64,000 nt of DNA from [Phialemoniopsis] sp. UDSM-2020 (Eukaryota; Ascomycota; Sordariomycetes; Thyridiales; Thyridiaceae), in the NCBI GenBank assembly GCA_018873225.1, contig JAEILZ010000001.1, forward strand, positions 4,960,001 to 5,024,000, given 5' to 3'. The position numbers were made by a program, and so were the translations under genes. A model generated the notes under the pieces. That model saw nothing but the letters and a program-made list of their open reading frames with translations, was not told the DNA's origin and ran no database searches. This document shows positions 33,840 through 45,926 of this stretch, one piece after another (the first letter of the stretch is position 1; every line of letters begins with the position of its first letter).

Positions 33840-36800
33840 ATGAACTTGGCGACAGAATCGTCGATCTGCTCCGGTGTCAGCGGAGAAGATATGGTGGATC
33901 GATTCGAGAAGATTGCAAACTTGAACCGAGGTGCGGCTCTGAGTGACGATGGCCTGATGCTTGCAGATTCCAGATATCAAGAATTGGAAATATGCGAGTT
34001 GTAACCTGTGAGTCTCCAAGCCTTCTTTGTCGGTGAAGATCTATTTCTAACAATGATCTGGTAGTGTAGCGAAATTAGCAGACCAACTTAAAATCAGCAG
34101 GGTGTGTCGCATTTGCCGTACGATCTCTGTTCCTCGTCGGCTCGTATTTTGTCAAGGTTGCGGACGGGCGAGGGAATCAAAACGGCCCGCACATAGAACG
34201 TGTCTTGCACGGTCTCGTGACCACCGTCTTCACATGGACGAAGAGGATGAAGGCGACTCTGATACAGAACCCTGCGAAGAAAGGGAATTTCGGAGATTTG
34301 TGTGGACCCATTGGTTGTTCGACTCCAGTCTGCTTGACGAGGCAAAGTTGGCATCTTTGCACCTGGACGGGCTGTGGTCAACCTGGTTCGGAGTTCCGCG
34401 TGACCAGAAAGGAAACTATCCCGAGCTGCTTATCTATCCACGCCTTGATTCCCTTCTTTCTGAGGCAGTAGATAAGCCAGCAAGACAGTATCCGAGGGTT
34501 GTCTCCTTCGTCGGCGACACTGGATCAGGTAAGAGTACCTTGATCAGATCAATCATTCTCATGTCTTCTCCAAAAGACCCACCGGATTTCAGAGCGCCTA
34601 TTCCCGGAGCTAGGGATGATGTGTTCGACTCCACGAGCAGTGATGTACACGTTTTCGCTGATCCCGGGACTATATCATCAGAGGATCCGCTGGTCTTTGT
34701 TGGTAAGATTCACTCTGACGGCTTCTGCAGCTTCCACCACCTGACCGAATATAACAGATAGCGAAGGGTTCTCCGGCTCAGACAATCCTATATCCCGCAA
34801 GATTTTCTCCGAATCTGGCAGAGATATCGATAACGATATTCGCCTTACGGACGAGAACGCTCGAACTGCGTACGAACAATACTGGGATCACATGGAAACT
34901 GCCACACAGAAGATCGAATTGCGTTGGGGAGAGATGGGATACGCCGATGATCCTTCTGATGGACCCGGGACTGTTACAACGGAAACAAGAAGGAAGGTCG
35001 TCAAACACGTGTACCCTAGGCTTCTGTATGCATTTTCAGACGTCATATGCTTTGTATCCAGCAATCCCAAGTAAGGACGCCCGCTTCTACAAATCCCTAT
35101 TTGCTAGCTGACCTTTGAGAAAGAGCCTCCCACGGTTTCTTAGAGACATTGTTTGCTTGGGCAAAGGATGGTCATGAAAAGACACTGAATCAGCGTATTC
35201 GACCGAGGTTGATCATCATTCTAAACAAGACGGAGCCGGAATCGCACGCTACACTATTTAATGACAAGGAGGCTGCCTCCAGGCTTCTTCGAAGCTTCGA
35301 AGGTTCAGGCAGGTTCGACGAACTTCGGCGGAGATGGAGGCGGCGAGGGAAAACCATCAGGACGGCAGAAGAGCTTGTTCTATGCTACTACGACTCCTTT
35401 CGCGTCATCTCTATCCCTACCTACCATAAAGACCCGACCACAGCAAGTCAGATCGCGAAACAGATCCACTATTTGTACACGCAGATTCGAGCTGTTTCCG
35501 ACATGATTCGAAATAAGCGGATCGCAATGAGCATGGACCTTGATGTTGCGAATCTCGAAGCGTACCTTACAAAAGCCGCTACTGTACTTGGGCAAGACTA
35601 TAAAGACTCTGTTGACTTTCACCAAGTCACAGACGGGGATACGATTCTCCCAGACTCTTGCGGTGACCACCTAATGCAAGTACTCTGGAACATGGCAAAA
35701 GCCCGAGAACTTCATCGAACAGACAAGATTGGGGGCGAAGCAAAACTCATGAAAGACATGGTTCCGTACCTGGCTGCTTGCGTCTCTCTACAGGTGGAGA
35801 TACTAAGGCAACGTATGTTTCGATGAGTTTTTCGATGAATCAACTCGAATTGGCTTGCTAATATTGAACAGCCATGGAAGCTGAAGCAAAGCGGGATCAA
35901 CTATTCGGCGAAGCCAGAAAAGGCCTTCAAGAGTTTCGAAACAAGTATTGGAGGTGTGAGTTTCAGAACGAGTCGGGCCGAAGGTGTACAAATTACCTGG
36001 AAAGCCACGATAAAGGCCATCAATTCCTCTCCAAGCGACGTGAAAGCTGGTCCAGCCGCGTATCCGACGATCTGGACGACACAGTGGCTAACGGCCGGTA
36101 CCAGAGCTCATGCAATGTTGATGCTCTGGTTGATGGATTGTGGGAAGAGTTCTCCCATCTTTCCAGAGAACAAGACACTCACCGACAAATGATCTACGCT
36201 GCAAGGCACGGCGGCCTTGTCAAAATCAGTGGCCAGCGTACCTGTATGTCTTGTCTATCCAGATGCCCGACCAACATGCTTCCGTGCCATCCTTTGCAAC
36301 ACGGTATCTGTGAGAATTGTATCTACTTGTTCAGTGAGCCGGGTCACAGTGACTCGTTGGCTTATCTACGAGAGTGTCCACTAGGCTGTCGGTTTACTGT
36401 TACTCCTCCATGGACAATTCGCGTCAAGCCAAAGCCTGCTGGTGCCCGTATTCTAAGTCTTGATGGGTGAGTCTTATCTACCCTACCCTAACCCTAAGCT
36501 TCAAGAGTGCAATTAACCTTAAAATAGGGGTGGCGTTCGTGGAATTGTCGAGCTAGTCATATTGTCTGAGATTGAGAAGACCATAGGCTTGGGCATACGT
36601 ATTCGAGACCTCTTTGACTTGGTCGTCGGGACCAGTACCGGTACGTGGCATGCCTAGCCTTTTGAGGATATGGAATAACATTTGAAAGGTGGGATAATTG
36701 CGTTGGGCGTGTTTGAGAATGAATGGAATCTCACCCGCGCCAAACGCATTTTCAGATCTGTGGCTAAGAGAGCTTTCACACTTAGACCACGGTTGTCTGT

Positions 36801-37917
36801 GCCAATGGTTTCCAGCCTTATCGAACCATTCCTCGACCACAAATACACCAATGCAGGGATCGAAACTACTCTTCGAAGCTATCTGGGCGAAGACTACCTC
36901 TTCGGCCAGTCGCAGGCTCGATCGTCAACCTCATTTTCCTTTTCAGAAACTAGGAAGCACGGAGACGCGGTCAAAGTCGGAGTGGTGACATGCGCACAGG
37001 GAAGAAATCATCCCGCGCTGCTGGCAAACTATTCGCGTAACGTCGGGTGTAAGAATAAGGAAGGGCGAACAGGTACGTGATCCATAGATTCCGTTCCGAT
37101 GAGCACGAGAGACTTACAAACGCGGCCAAAGTGGACGACTACCTTCATCGGGCAGACCGTCAGAAAGATGACTTTAACATCTGGCAGGCGTAAGTGATCG
37201 CGTCTCCCCTCCCGCAATACGTTTTGGCGCACTGTTCTGATCTTATGTAGAGCACGTGCAACCTCTGCTGCACACACTCTTTTCAAACCATACTATCATC
37301 GCGCGACAGACAGGGAGTATGTGGATGGGGCCGTGGTCCGGAATAACCCAGTCGCTCTTGCTTATGCCGAAGCGAAGAAGATCTGGAGCTCATCCAAGCC
37401 ACCCGACATCATCGTTTCCATCGGCACAGGCATTATGGTGGACGAGGATGGCAAGTTCGTGCGCGAGGACACTCGAATGCAGAACCTGAGGAAGATACTG
37501 CCTGGAGGCCTCCGCGAGAAAGTGGAAGTCGGGCTCGACATGATCCAGTCAACACTTGACTGCGAGCGCGAATGGACCAAATTTGAAAAAGAGCTTAGTG
37601 GTAGGCTCCGTCAGAATAGCCACCGGCTCGACGTTGCACTCGCTCGCAAACCTCCACATCTCGATGACATTGAAAGCCTCATTCCACTCGGGGACGAGAG
37701 CCAGGACTACCTATCGTCGAGCTTTCGATTTCACGAGGTTGGTCCCGACGGAAGATCTAGGAACAAAGTGATCAGGCATGTCACCCCTGGTCGATTTGAC
37801 CGGCAATTTCTTGAAAGCAAGGTCGAGTTTGAGATCTCCCCTGGACGCTATGAAAGACGGGTTGAGGTGCAATTTCCGGCCCGTGGGATGAACTGGGAGC
37901 CTATTTCAGGGTTTTGA
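33840..37917 (+). CDS. Zinc ribbon - P-loop GTPase - RING-like - patatin fusion
   Basis: Predicted intracellular multidomain phospholipase. Nine exons: 33840-34000, 34065-34702, 34758-35070, 35124-35812, 35872-36466, 36528-36640, 36689-37072, 37132-37189, 37251-37917; 1205 residues, all phases closed. Order: short N-terminus; Cys pairs at about 68-71 (CRIC) and CQGC; P-loop GDTGSGKST at about 204-212, with DSEG as likely switch/Walker B and LIIILNKTE as a GTPase G4-like motif. A cysteine/histidine finger follows at about 725-770 (CMSC, CPTNMLPCH, CENC). The C-terminal patatin domain starts at about 793 with oxyanion motif GGGVRG, nucleophile Ser835 in GTSTG and Asp1009 in VDGAVVRNNP. ARATSAA and VSIGTG are further patatin motifs. 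Exon 8 (58 nt) is the least certain join. Both catalytic residues are present. Confidence 0.88.
36481..36496 (+). repeat. Telomere-like CCCTA(A) repeats in an intron
   Basis: Three degenerate CCCTA/CCCTAA units in a row at the start of the fifth intron of the patatin fusion gene, matching the complement of the fungal telomere unit TTAGGG. Short, so chance is possible. Confidence 0.35.
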
Positions 37918-38602
37918 TTGAGATGACAATCTTAAGAATGAGACGACTGGTATGACATAAGTCATTCTTTGATCCTGTGAAGCCACTAGGCTAATATTCC
38001 CACATCACTTCTAAAGTCAATATACGAGTGGACATTTGACTCATCCCCTTGAGCGTCAAAACTGGACTCATTCATACCCCCGCCCAACGAGGACACTCAA
38101 TCAATGACTTGAATATTCACAATCCATCCCAGACGCTACTAAAACAATCAACATCGCACAACGTATGTACCCTTGAAAACTTTTATATAGGATCCCTGCA
38201 GAAATCTAGCAGATTTATAAGATTAACAACATCCTGACCGGGGTTGCTTTTGAATGGTGAAGAAGAATTTCATTGACTTCACACCCGGTCGATATGAATC
38301 TGTCCGGGTCTCGATAGGTTGCGCCTTGTCAGCTGATGAAGCGCACACGAGCGCATGATCTACCCTAGGGTGTCTGGTAATCCCCCTTCGCTATCCTCCG
38401 CCTCAGCCTTGTAACACTCTGCCCGCGACGCATCGGATTGATTCCATACACACCCTTTGGGGTGATCTTAGCTAGAAATGGGTTTTGGCGAAAAATAATA
38501 AACCAGAAAGTGTCGGAGTCGCTGACCTTTCCCCGATCTTTTTTCCTAAACACGATTGCACTTTCAATAGTTTGCTTACGTAATACCACCCCGGCACTAC
38601 CC
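37918..38602. other. Intergenic, 685 bp
   Basis: AT-richer spacer after the patatin fusion. No recognisable coding sequence. Confidence 0.45.
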
Positions 38603-38872
38603 ATGCCTTTATCAACTGAAGCTTCAATCGCGCTGGCAGCTTTATTTCTCATGTGTATTCCCGGTGTTTTGATTGCCAAATACCTAGGAAAGAAGGGCTA
38701 TCTTAAGTTTCTCGGATATCAACCTGCGAGAGATGAGCTGATGTCCCCTGAGGATGCAGCGGAACTTGGTGTCCTGCTTGAGCCGTCTGGTACCCCAGAA
38801 ATCGATCAGTTGTCTCAACATGACGGTGCAGATTACAGTGCAGATCAGGGATGGTTGGAACATGTAGGTTAA
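38603..38872 (+). CDS. Small membrane protein, doubtful
   Basis: An 89-residue frame from the Met at 38603 with one hydrophobic segment near the N-terminus (SIALAALFLMCIPGVLIAKYL) followed by a charged, acidic tail. No family recognised. Kept because the membrane helix plus KKGYLKFLGYQ looks protein-like, but a chance frame is quite possible. Confidence 0.3.
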   Translation: MPLSTEASIALAALFLMCIPGVLIAKYLGKKGYLKFLGYQPARDELMSPEDAAELGVLLEPSGTPEIDQLSQHDGADYSADQGWLEHVG

Positions 38873-39223
38873 ATGCTTGTCCCCGACTTAGCACTGTTAG
38901 CTAAGAGACTTTGAAGTGCATACATGAGATAGAGACTACCCGTACTACAAGGAAGACGTGGGTTCGTCGTCAACCGAATGAGACACAAACCGTTTCACGA
39001 GACCCTTAGGCAGTGTTCTCGAGATTTGGAATGTTGCGATGTCCCTACCTGGCTTATCAACCAGATCAGTGGTGTTCAATTGCAAGTTGGTAGGCAAGGC
39101 CATCAAAGGTCCTCTGGGTAGACTTGTGGCTCAAGTCATGATGAAGCTTGTAGATCGGTGCGGTGAGGACTCGAGGAACTTTTAGGTCTGATATTCTGTG
39201 ATATCTATTTGATATTATCAGAT
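38873..39223. other. Convergent 3' spacer
   Basis: 350 bp between the doubtful small gene and the end of the subtilase. Nothing seen. Confidence 0.45.
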
Positions 39224-42086
39224 TTAGCTTTCATACTTGATGTTGAACGGCGGAAGCTTGATAGTATCATAATCCGTCGCATTGTTCCGATCTCCAAAGA
39301 TCCGCAAGGCCCTCACGAGGAAAGCATACTTGCCGGCCGGCAACACCGTCCCCTCCTGCGTCATCCCCGTGAACGGCGACACAAAGTACCGCCGCGGCAC
39401 CCACTCCGCCGGAAACGCGCCGATGCTACCCACAACCTCGACGCCGAGGACCTCCGTCGTCGGCACCTCCACCTCCGTCTCGAGCGCGACGATATCACAC
39501 CGCAGCACCGCCGTTCCGGCGTCAAGTTGCATCACCGCAGCAGGCAAGTTAGGCAACGGGTTTACCCCTTCGGCCGGCAACACCGGCGACGTCGGCGGCA
39601 CCAGCGTAAAGTTGGAGTTGGCCGGGCTCGGCGCGAGGCTAAAATCGCTGTAGCGGAAGAGGAAAGTGCGCTCCGGGTCCAGCGTCTTGGGCGCCGCGTA
39701 CATGCTGCCCGCCACGCCGAGGTACGGCACCGCTAAGTTCTCCCCATTTGTCCCGTTGAGCGTGACGTACCCGCTGTACACGGGTAGGAGCTTCTCATCG
39801 AGCCCCTTGGGAGGGGTGGGGCGGATGATGAGGTCGGCGGAGCCGCCTGCCGGGATGGTGATCTTGTCGGATGAGAAGCTCAGGCTGGCTGCTGCGCCCT
39901 TGGCGATCGGGTTGGGGAAGGACGCTGGGTATAGCCTGTCGTTGGTGTAGGTGTACATCGTCAGTGCGGGCGCGTGGCCTACAGCGAATGTCACGGCATC
40001 CTTGCCCGTGTTTCGCAGCGTAATGGTCGCGCTGTCGACGAAGTGATCTGTGTCGTTGAACGATATACTCGACGGGCTCAGCACCGTGAATGTGTTGGCC
40101 GCGTTGAATGCTTGGACCAGACCGGCGCCTTGCTGCGGTACAGGCGCGAACTCGGGCACGACGCCGTCAACGCCGAGGAATTTCTTAGCGTGTGCCGTCG
40201 ACGAGAGCAGGCCCGTCAGCGTCGCGGGATCCTTGATCCCACGTGCTTGTATCAACAGCGCCATGATGGCCGCTGTCTGCGGCGTGGCCATCGAGGTTCC
40301 CGACGCTACTGCGAAACCACCGAGGTCCAAGGGGAAGGTGGACAGGACATCGCCGCCGACAGCCGCGAGGTGCGGGTAGACATCGACTTCCCAGGTTGGG
40401 CCCCAACTAGTGAAATAGTTGACGAGATCACCGCGGAGTGCGCCGCCGGTGTTGGTGTAGGAGATCGCGATGGGCGGCGCGACGACGGGGTCAGTGACCT
40501 TGACGAGGATAGGAGTGCCAGTGGTCAGGAGCTGGCGCCACTCCTTGCCCTGCTGGGCGGTGACCATGCCTATGCCCTTGAGAGAGGGGAAGTCGCCGTC
40601 GCTGAGAACGGGGGAGAAGGTACTGAGAACTGTCTGTTAGCTCCGGCATATAAGAAGGTGGACCGGGAGTACTTACAAGCTGTCGGTGTAGTAATACAGC
40701 ATGATATACTCAGCCCCCTTAGCAACGAGATTGTTAGCAGCAACCCACGACCCGCAAATACCATACTCGACAAGCACAATCTTGCCGCTCAGGTCAGGCG
40801 TGTCGTCCGACAGCGCGCCGCCGCAGACGTTCCAGCTGCCGTCGGCCGTGTGCTCGGGCGTCACAACCCACAGCGGTAGCGTCACGTTGGGATACTTGGG
40901 CCGGCCCTCCTTCCAGCCAAACTCCGTCTTGTTATCACACCCAGGTCCGACCGCGGCCCGGCCCTTCACCAGGACGAGCGGAATCTCGCTGTTCTCCACC
41001 GACGCGACAGCTGTCACGCCGTGCCCGTCGGCCGCTGTACTCGCGTAGAACAAGCCCGCGCCGCCGTCGTTGCCCGCCGCCACGGTGCACGGCACGCCCG
41101 CGTCCACGATGCGCGACACCGCCACCGCCCAGGGGTCCTCGGCCCACCCGGAGCTGCCGCCGATCGAGCACGTGATAATATCGCAGCCGTCCTCGTACGC
41201 AGCGTTGAAGGCCGCGACGAGGACGTCGGTCGCCGTGTTGTCCGCGCACCCAAAGACCTTGTACATGCCGAGCTCGGCGTCGGGCGCGGCGCCCGAGAAG
41301 CCCAGCTCGTTGAGTTCACTCCGGGCACCGATGATGCCGGCCACGTGGGTGCCGTGGCCCTGGCAGGTGTCGATGGGGTCCGGGTCCGGGTGCGGAGCGT
41401 TGAAGCCGTCGTAGGCGTCGCCGACGAGGTCGGTGCCAAAGGAGATGGGGCAGCCCGGGCCGAAGCAGCCGCCGAGCGCCGGGTGGCGGTAGTCGACGCC
41501 CGTGTCGATGATGCCGATACGCACGCCCTTGCCTGTGATTCCCTGGGCGAGGAGCTTGTCGACCTGGGTCTGGACGTGCGTGGACAAGGTGCTGTTCAGT
41601 GCGCCGTCTGCTCTGCGGGCTAGCCTGGAGGGTGCGGATGGCTGGGTGATATTGTTTTGGTCCAGCCCGGCTGGTGTGATTTTAGAGTCTGGCAGAGGCA
41701 CGACGCGGACTGGCCAGACTTTCTTGACGGCGGGGACGCTTGCGATTTTCATGGATGTCTTGACGGGGTCTACGTCGATGCCCTTGTCTAGCTGAAAGGA
41801 GGATCCCCTGAACAGCGAGTACGACAACGTCATGCGCTTGGAGGCCGGAAGGCCTTTGCTGTGGAGATCGTTGTAAAACGACGACTCGTCATTCTGCACT
41901 TTCATTAGTGCGTGGCAAGTAATTGGGGGAGTGGCAGCTGCTGACTTGACCATCGTTGAACTCGACGATGTATGCGCCTGGGACGGTGTCGGTCCTCTTG
42001 TTAGGGTCATACCCGACAGGAAGTGCAGCAAAGACAGAGTGCGCCGCCAGAGCCAGGCTCAGCAACCCGGAGCTCCAGCGAACCAT
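39224..42086 (-). CDS. Secreted subtilisin-like protease (Vpr type, PA insert)
   Basis: Extracellular serine endopeptidase of family S8. Exons on the minus strand: 42086-41946, 41893-40677, 40622-39224; 918 residues. Signal peptide about 1-20, then an I9-type propeptide (PGAYIVEFNDG). The catalytic triad is Asp177 (GIIDTGVDYRHP), His230 (GHGTHVAG) and Ser563 (GTSMATP). Between His and Ser, after the AGNDGGAG oxyanion region, sits a protease-associated (PA) domain (GKIVLVEYGICGSWVAANNLVAKGAEYIM shortened: start GKIVLVEYG, end KGAEYIM). The C-terminal 270 residues have beta-sandwich (Fn3-like) character. The start at 42086 was chosen because it gives the signal peptide and has a TATA box about 90 nt upstream. 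The acceptor at 40623 was chosen for phase. Confidence 0.95.
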
Positions 42087-42697
42087 CCTAGCTAACGTGT
42101 TAACACACTGAGTAGCAGCTTGCGGCAACTGATGCTTTGCCAGCGACACACAAGCATCATCGTGGCTCGGGGTTTTCTTTTATAACCTGGGGAGCGTAGC
42201 ATTTGCGAGTTTATTCCCGACTTTTAGGTGTTAAAGCCTGTCTCGAGAGGGAAGGTTACTTCACTCTTGACAAAGGGACCGTCCCAAATTGCAGTCGTAA
42301 TAGTAAGATTGTGGGTCCATCACCGACTGACAGGGGCTTAATCTGCGGTTGTCGTTACATTGTCCCTGAGGGCCCCCTGGCAGTACCTAGAGCTAGAGTG
42401 GAAGTTGCCAAGCTGCCCAGCACGCCATAGCGGTGGCCAAGATCAACTAAGCTTCCTTGGGAGTAAACACCAGAAACTGCCTAGATGTACTCCGATTGCT
42501 CTTCTCTGATCCACAGCCCAAGGCATCTAGTGCCTTATGAACCTCATTGAGCCACCTAGGAATTCCCAGCCTGCGACTACCATACTTTTTGCGGTTGGCT
42601 CGTATGAAATCTTTGATTCTCGATCAAAGCAAAGAACCAGTGAAATTCATCTATGGCCGGCTCTGTGTACAGGACCAGCCACAGACTAAGGGCCAAC
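42087..42697. other. Intergenic, 610 bp
   Basis: Upstream of the subtilase and downstream of the next minus-strand gene. Holds the subtilase TATA box; otherwise nothing seen. Confidence 0.5.
42177..42184 (-). promoter_or_regulatory. TATA box of subtilase
   Basis: On the minus strand this reads TATAAAAG, about 90 nt before the subtilase start codon. Confidence 0.6.
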
Positions 42698-43558
42698 TCA
42701 TCCTCGGTTGCAAGCAGAATCAGGGTATCGCTCCGCCATCGCCTTCTGGACTGCCTCCAAACACTCCTCTTTGCGGTAGGACTCCAAGTCCGGCCAGCCA
42801 TGCTGCCGATAGATGTCCCGAAGCATCGAGACCAAGCCCTCTGGGTTCGACACCCACGCGTCGCTGAGCACGGAATGGTGACTGATCTGTATCCAGTGCA
42901 GCTCCACGAACTGGGCCTTGAGGATGTCAAAGAACTTAGGTATGGTCCAGGCCATTGCGCTATAACGCCAGTCTGCCTCATCCTCATTTACATCCTCGCC
43001 TGGCTCGTACAAGACAGATTCTCCGTAGTATTGACGGCGAATCCTCTCGGGACAGTTGTCCTCTTCCCAGTGCACGATCCCCAGTTTCGTATCGAGTATC
43101 ATGACAGGCTTCTCCCGCCCTCCCTGGGTCAGGCCGAAGACGTCAGGGGCATGGGGAGCGCGTTCGACAAACTCGGCACCTTCAGTGATGAGCCAAACCT
43201 CTCGGATGCGGTCATTAATTAATTCGGTATCAGCAGTGAAGGAAGCCATCATGTCTTGCCAGTCTGCGAAGTTATTTCCCGGGGTCACTTCCACGTCATC
43301 GTCCCAGTTGTCAACCATGCGGACATAGGGCAGGTACGAGAGAAGCGATATAACCTCGTCCGATTTGCCGAGCAGCCCAGGCTCGCTGTTGCGTATGGAT
43401 GGCCAGCCCTCGGCCGGGGGATAGATGACCTGCGCTTCATCCATGTACATCTTGGTAAGAAACTCATAGTAGTTTGTTATGGCGGCAATGGTGGCCGCCC
43501 GAGAGTAAGTGGTGACGTCGATATGCGCCATGTTCGCGTCGTGCCGACAAGTTCGCAT
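42698..43558 (-). CDS. Hypothetical protein, 286 residues
   Basis: Not recognised. A single open frame; the start may instead be the Met at codon 10 (43531). The sequence is soluble, acidic and rich in aromatic residues: TNYYEFLTKMYMDEAQV, YPPAEGWPSI, LLSYLPYVRMVDNWDDDVEV, WEEDNCPERIRRQYYGES and FFDILKAQFVELHWI. The WP and YPP motifs and the overall look match uncharacterised proteins that are scattered among plant-pathogenic ascomycetes, but I cannot name a family. No signal peptide or membrane segment. The 861-nt frame with balanced composition supports a real gene. Confidence 0.78.
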   Translation of the reverse strand: MRTCRHDANMAHIDVTTYSRAATIAAITNYYEFLTKMYMDEAQVIYPPAEGWPSIRNSEPGLLGKSDEVISLLSYLPYVRMVDNWDDDVEVTPGNNFADWQDMMASFTADTELINDRIREVWLITEGAEFVERAPHAPDVFGLTQGGREKPVMILDTKLGIVHWEEDNCPERIRRQYYGESVLYEPGEDVNEDEADWRYSAMAWTIPKFFDILKAQFVELHWIQISHHSVLSDAWVSNPEGLVSMLRDIYRQHGWPDLESYRKEECLEAVQKAMAERYPDSACNRG

Positions 43559-44037
43559 TTGATTTAAAACAACTGATGCCTGGAAAGAGAAGAGTGCGGG
43601 CCAGCGGTGGGGTTATAAAGCTGTGTCTCTTGGCATGTGCATGTGATGAGCTGGGTTACATTATTGCCTAGGTTTCGTGGCATTGATTGTTACAGTTGTC
43701 ACACTCAGGCTTTGACTTGTGACGAGGACGTGTATCTACGAGCACGTTCACTGACTGAAGAGTCTCAAGACATTCAAGTATGGCAGCGATGACGCTATGA
43801 ACGAATGAACGGCTCTTTTTAAACTGTGTGAGAGTACTGGGTAACAAAATGATATCATTTAGCCTATCGAAAAAGAGCCCAACGCTTTGAATGCCGGCTT
43901 ATGTTCCCATGCTTGTGAAATGTGATTATAAAAGAAGAGAAGAGAAGTCGAGAATTTTGCGTCCAGGATTCCTCTTGCGCAAGAAGAAGATCCTTCCCTC
44001 TCCCTCATCCAACGTGTTGTGTGGCTGCGGCGGCCAT
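43559..44037. other. Intergenic, 480 bp
   Basis: Tandem minus-strand spacer holding the promoter of the hypothetical gene and the 3' flank of the transporter. Nothing else seen. Confidence 0.5.
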
Positions 44038-45926
44038 TTAGACCAGGGTCTTGGGCTCCTTGGCCTCGTGGACGTCGGTGGTGTGGCCCTCGGTGGTCTC
44101 GCCGTAGTTGATGCGCTTCTCGACAGCGGCGGCGGTCTTCTCGTTGAGCGACTCGTCCTCGAACACTGTTCCATCATAGTCAGTAAAGAAGTCCTAGTAT
44201 ATGTCAAGAAGGGCAGTGGGAGCATACTGAAGGCAAGCTCCTCGAGGGTGCGGTTGTAGGTCTCGGGGTACAGGGTGTAGACGATGCAGAACTCAAAGAA
44301 GATCCAGCCGCAGTAAATGGCGAGGTACCTCCACTTGATGGCGGCGAGGGCGATCGAGTTGACGTTGGTCGAGAAGAAGCCGGCGAGCTTGCCAAAGATC
44401 TGCTGGGTACCGATACCGCGCGAACGCATCGCGTAGGGCCAGACCTCGATCAGGTAGGTGTAGGTCAGGGCGTTGTTGCCAATGTTGTAGCAGGGCGAGT
44501 AGGCGAAGTACCAGATGAGGGCCGAAATGCCGGCCGACGTGTTCTTCTGCTTGAGGTCGACGGCGTGCTGCAGGCGCTCGAGCGAGATGGTCATGGCGAC
44601 GAAGACGGACAGCATGAGCAGGGCCGAGGTCATGAACATGACACGGCGGCGGAAGCGCGTGATGATGAGGGCGGCAGCGGTGGCGTTGATGAAGCCCCAG
44701 CAGGCGTTGGCCAGGTTGATGCGCGTCTTGGCGTAGGTGGAGGTGTAGCCCATCATGTTGAAGAGCACGTTGGAGTAGTAGCTCAGGAGGGTGTTGCCGG
44801 ACAGCTGGGTGAAGAGGCCGATGAAGACGGTGATGAGGACACGGCGGCGCATGGCGGTCGTCTTGAACAGCTCCCACCAGGACTGCTTGGAGACCTCCAT
44901 CTCGACGCGGATGGTCTCGCGGATCTGGGCGATTTCGGCCTGGACCATGAGCGAGTTGGCGTCGCCCTCAGCGTGGTACTTGACGAGGATGGCGGCGGCC
45001 TCATCCTCGCGGTCCTTGGAGACGAGGAAACGGGGCGATTCGGGCAGCAGGCTGGAGACACGAGTGTTAATACCGGACCCTCAACAATGCCTCGCGGGCC
45101 CATCACGACTCGACTTACAAGACGGTGCAGATCTGCAGCAGCGAAGGGCAGATCTGAAGAAGAGAAGGCAGACGCCAAGCCCAGTCGCTCTTGATGTCGG
45201 TGGTGCCCAGAGCGATGGCCGAAGCCAGAATCTGTCCGATGAAGTAGGACGAGTTGAACATAGAGGTCAGGACGGCACGCTCCTTGGGGTAGCCCAACTC
45301 TCCGATAAGGGCAGAGCCGGAGATAATGGCGAAGAGAATACCCATACCCAGGATCATGCGGGCAACGATGTACATGCCGACTGCGTGATGATAATGTTAG
45401 AAATCGCACGGATGTCCCGAGGCAACGGAGAAAGACACATACCGTGCTGGGCAAAGCCTTGGAGGAGGGCACCGACGACCATGATCAGCGAGCCGAGCAT
45501 GATGGACCACCGGCGACCATACTTCTCGGCGAACCAGGGAGCAATGGGAACGGCAAAGATGGAACCGAGCTGGTAGCACGAGTTGACGAAGCCAAGCAGA
45601 CCGGGCTCGACGCCAATCTTGCCATCCTTATCCTTCCAGCCACCACCCATGTCTAAAGTCTCGCATCTTAGCAATCACTCATCAAACAAATCGAGGGACC
45701 TGACGGGCCCCAAGGAGCAGCCTGGCTTACACTTGAGGAAGGGGTCGGCGAACTGCAGCGTGTTGATGAGCTGCGAGTCGAAACCCGAGGTCATCTCGAC
45801 ACCCATGCAGCAGAAGAACAGCCATATGTACATGAGGCGCAGGTTGGGCTTCTTGTACCATGGCGTCTTGTCCTCCTCGACGAGGCGAGTGACGATGGGG
45901 TCGGCGGTGTGTCCGACGTTGACCAT
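44038..45926 (-). CDS. MFS sugar transporter, lactose-permease type
   Basis: Plasma-membrane sugar:proton symporter of the lactose/galactose/cellodextrin-like subgroup. Exons on the minus strand: 45926-45731, 45652-45443, 45380-45119, 45051-44228, 44165-44038; 539 residues. Motifs: GFDSQLINTLQ in the first membrane segment, AEKYGRRWSI, ARMILGMG, PESPRFLVSKDRE before the central loop, FTQLSGNTLLSYY at the start of the second half, IEVWPYAMRSRGI, and YPETYNRTLEEL with MFEDESLNEK at the end. The order fits the 12-segment fold. The tail is short and charged. The paired PSLLQIC words before PESPRF are normal for this subgroup. Substrate is inferred only from resemblance. Confidence 0.94.

Noticed and set aside
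37073..37131. Alternative splicing of the patatin gene with an 11-nt intron near 37077
   Set aside because: It would continue in a plausible frame, but 11 nt is far below a workable intron; the 59-nt intron 37073-37131 keeps frame and leads into the conserved IWQAARATSAA region.
45119..45180. Apparent tandem duplication PSLLQIC...PSLLQIC in the transporter
   Set aside because: Paired motifs of this sort before PESPR are normal in this transporter subgroup, so not a recent duplication.
44565..45576. Plus-strand frames of 209 and 261 codons opposite the lactose-permease-like gene
   Set aside because: Shadow frames: the opposite strand gives a complete five-exon transporter, and these have no recognisable motif.
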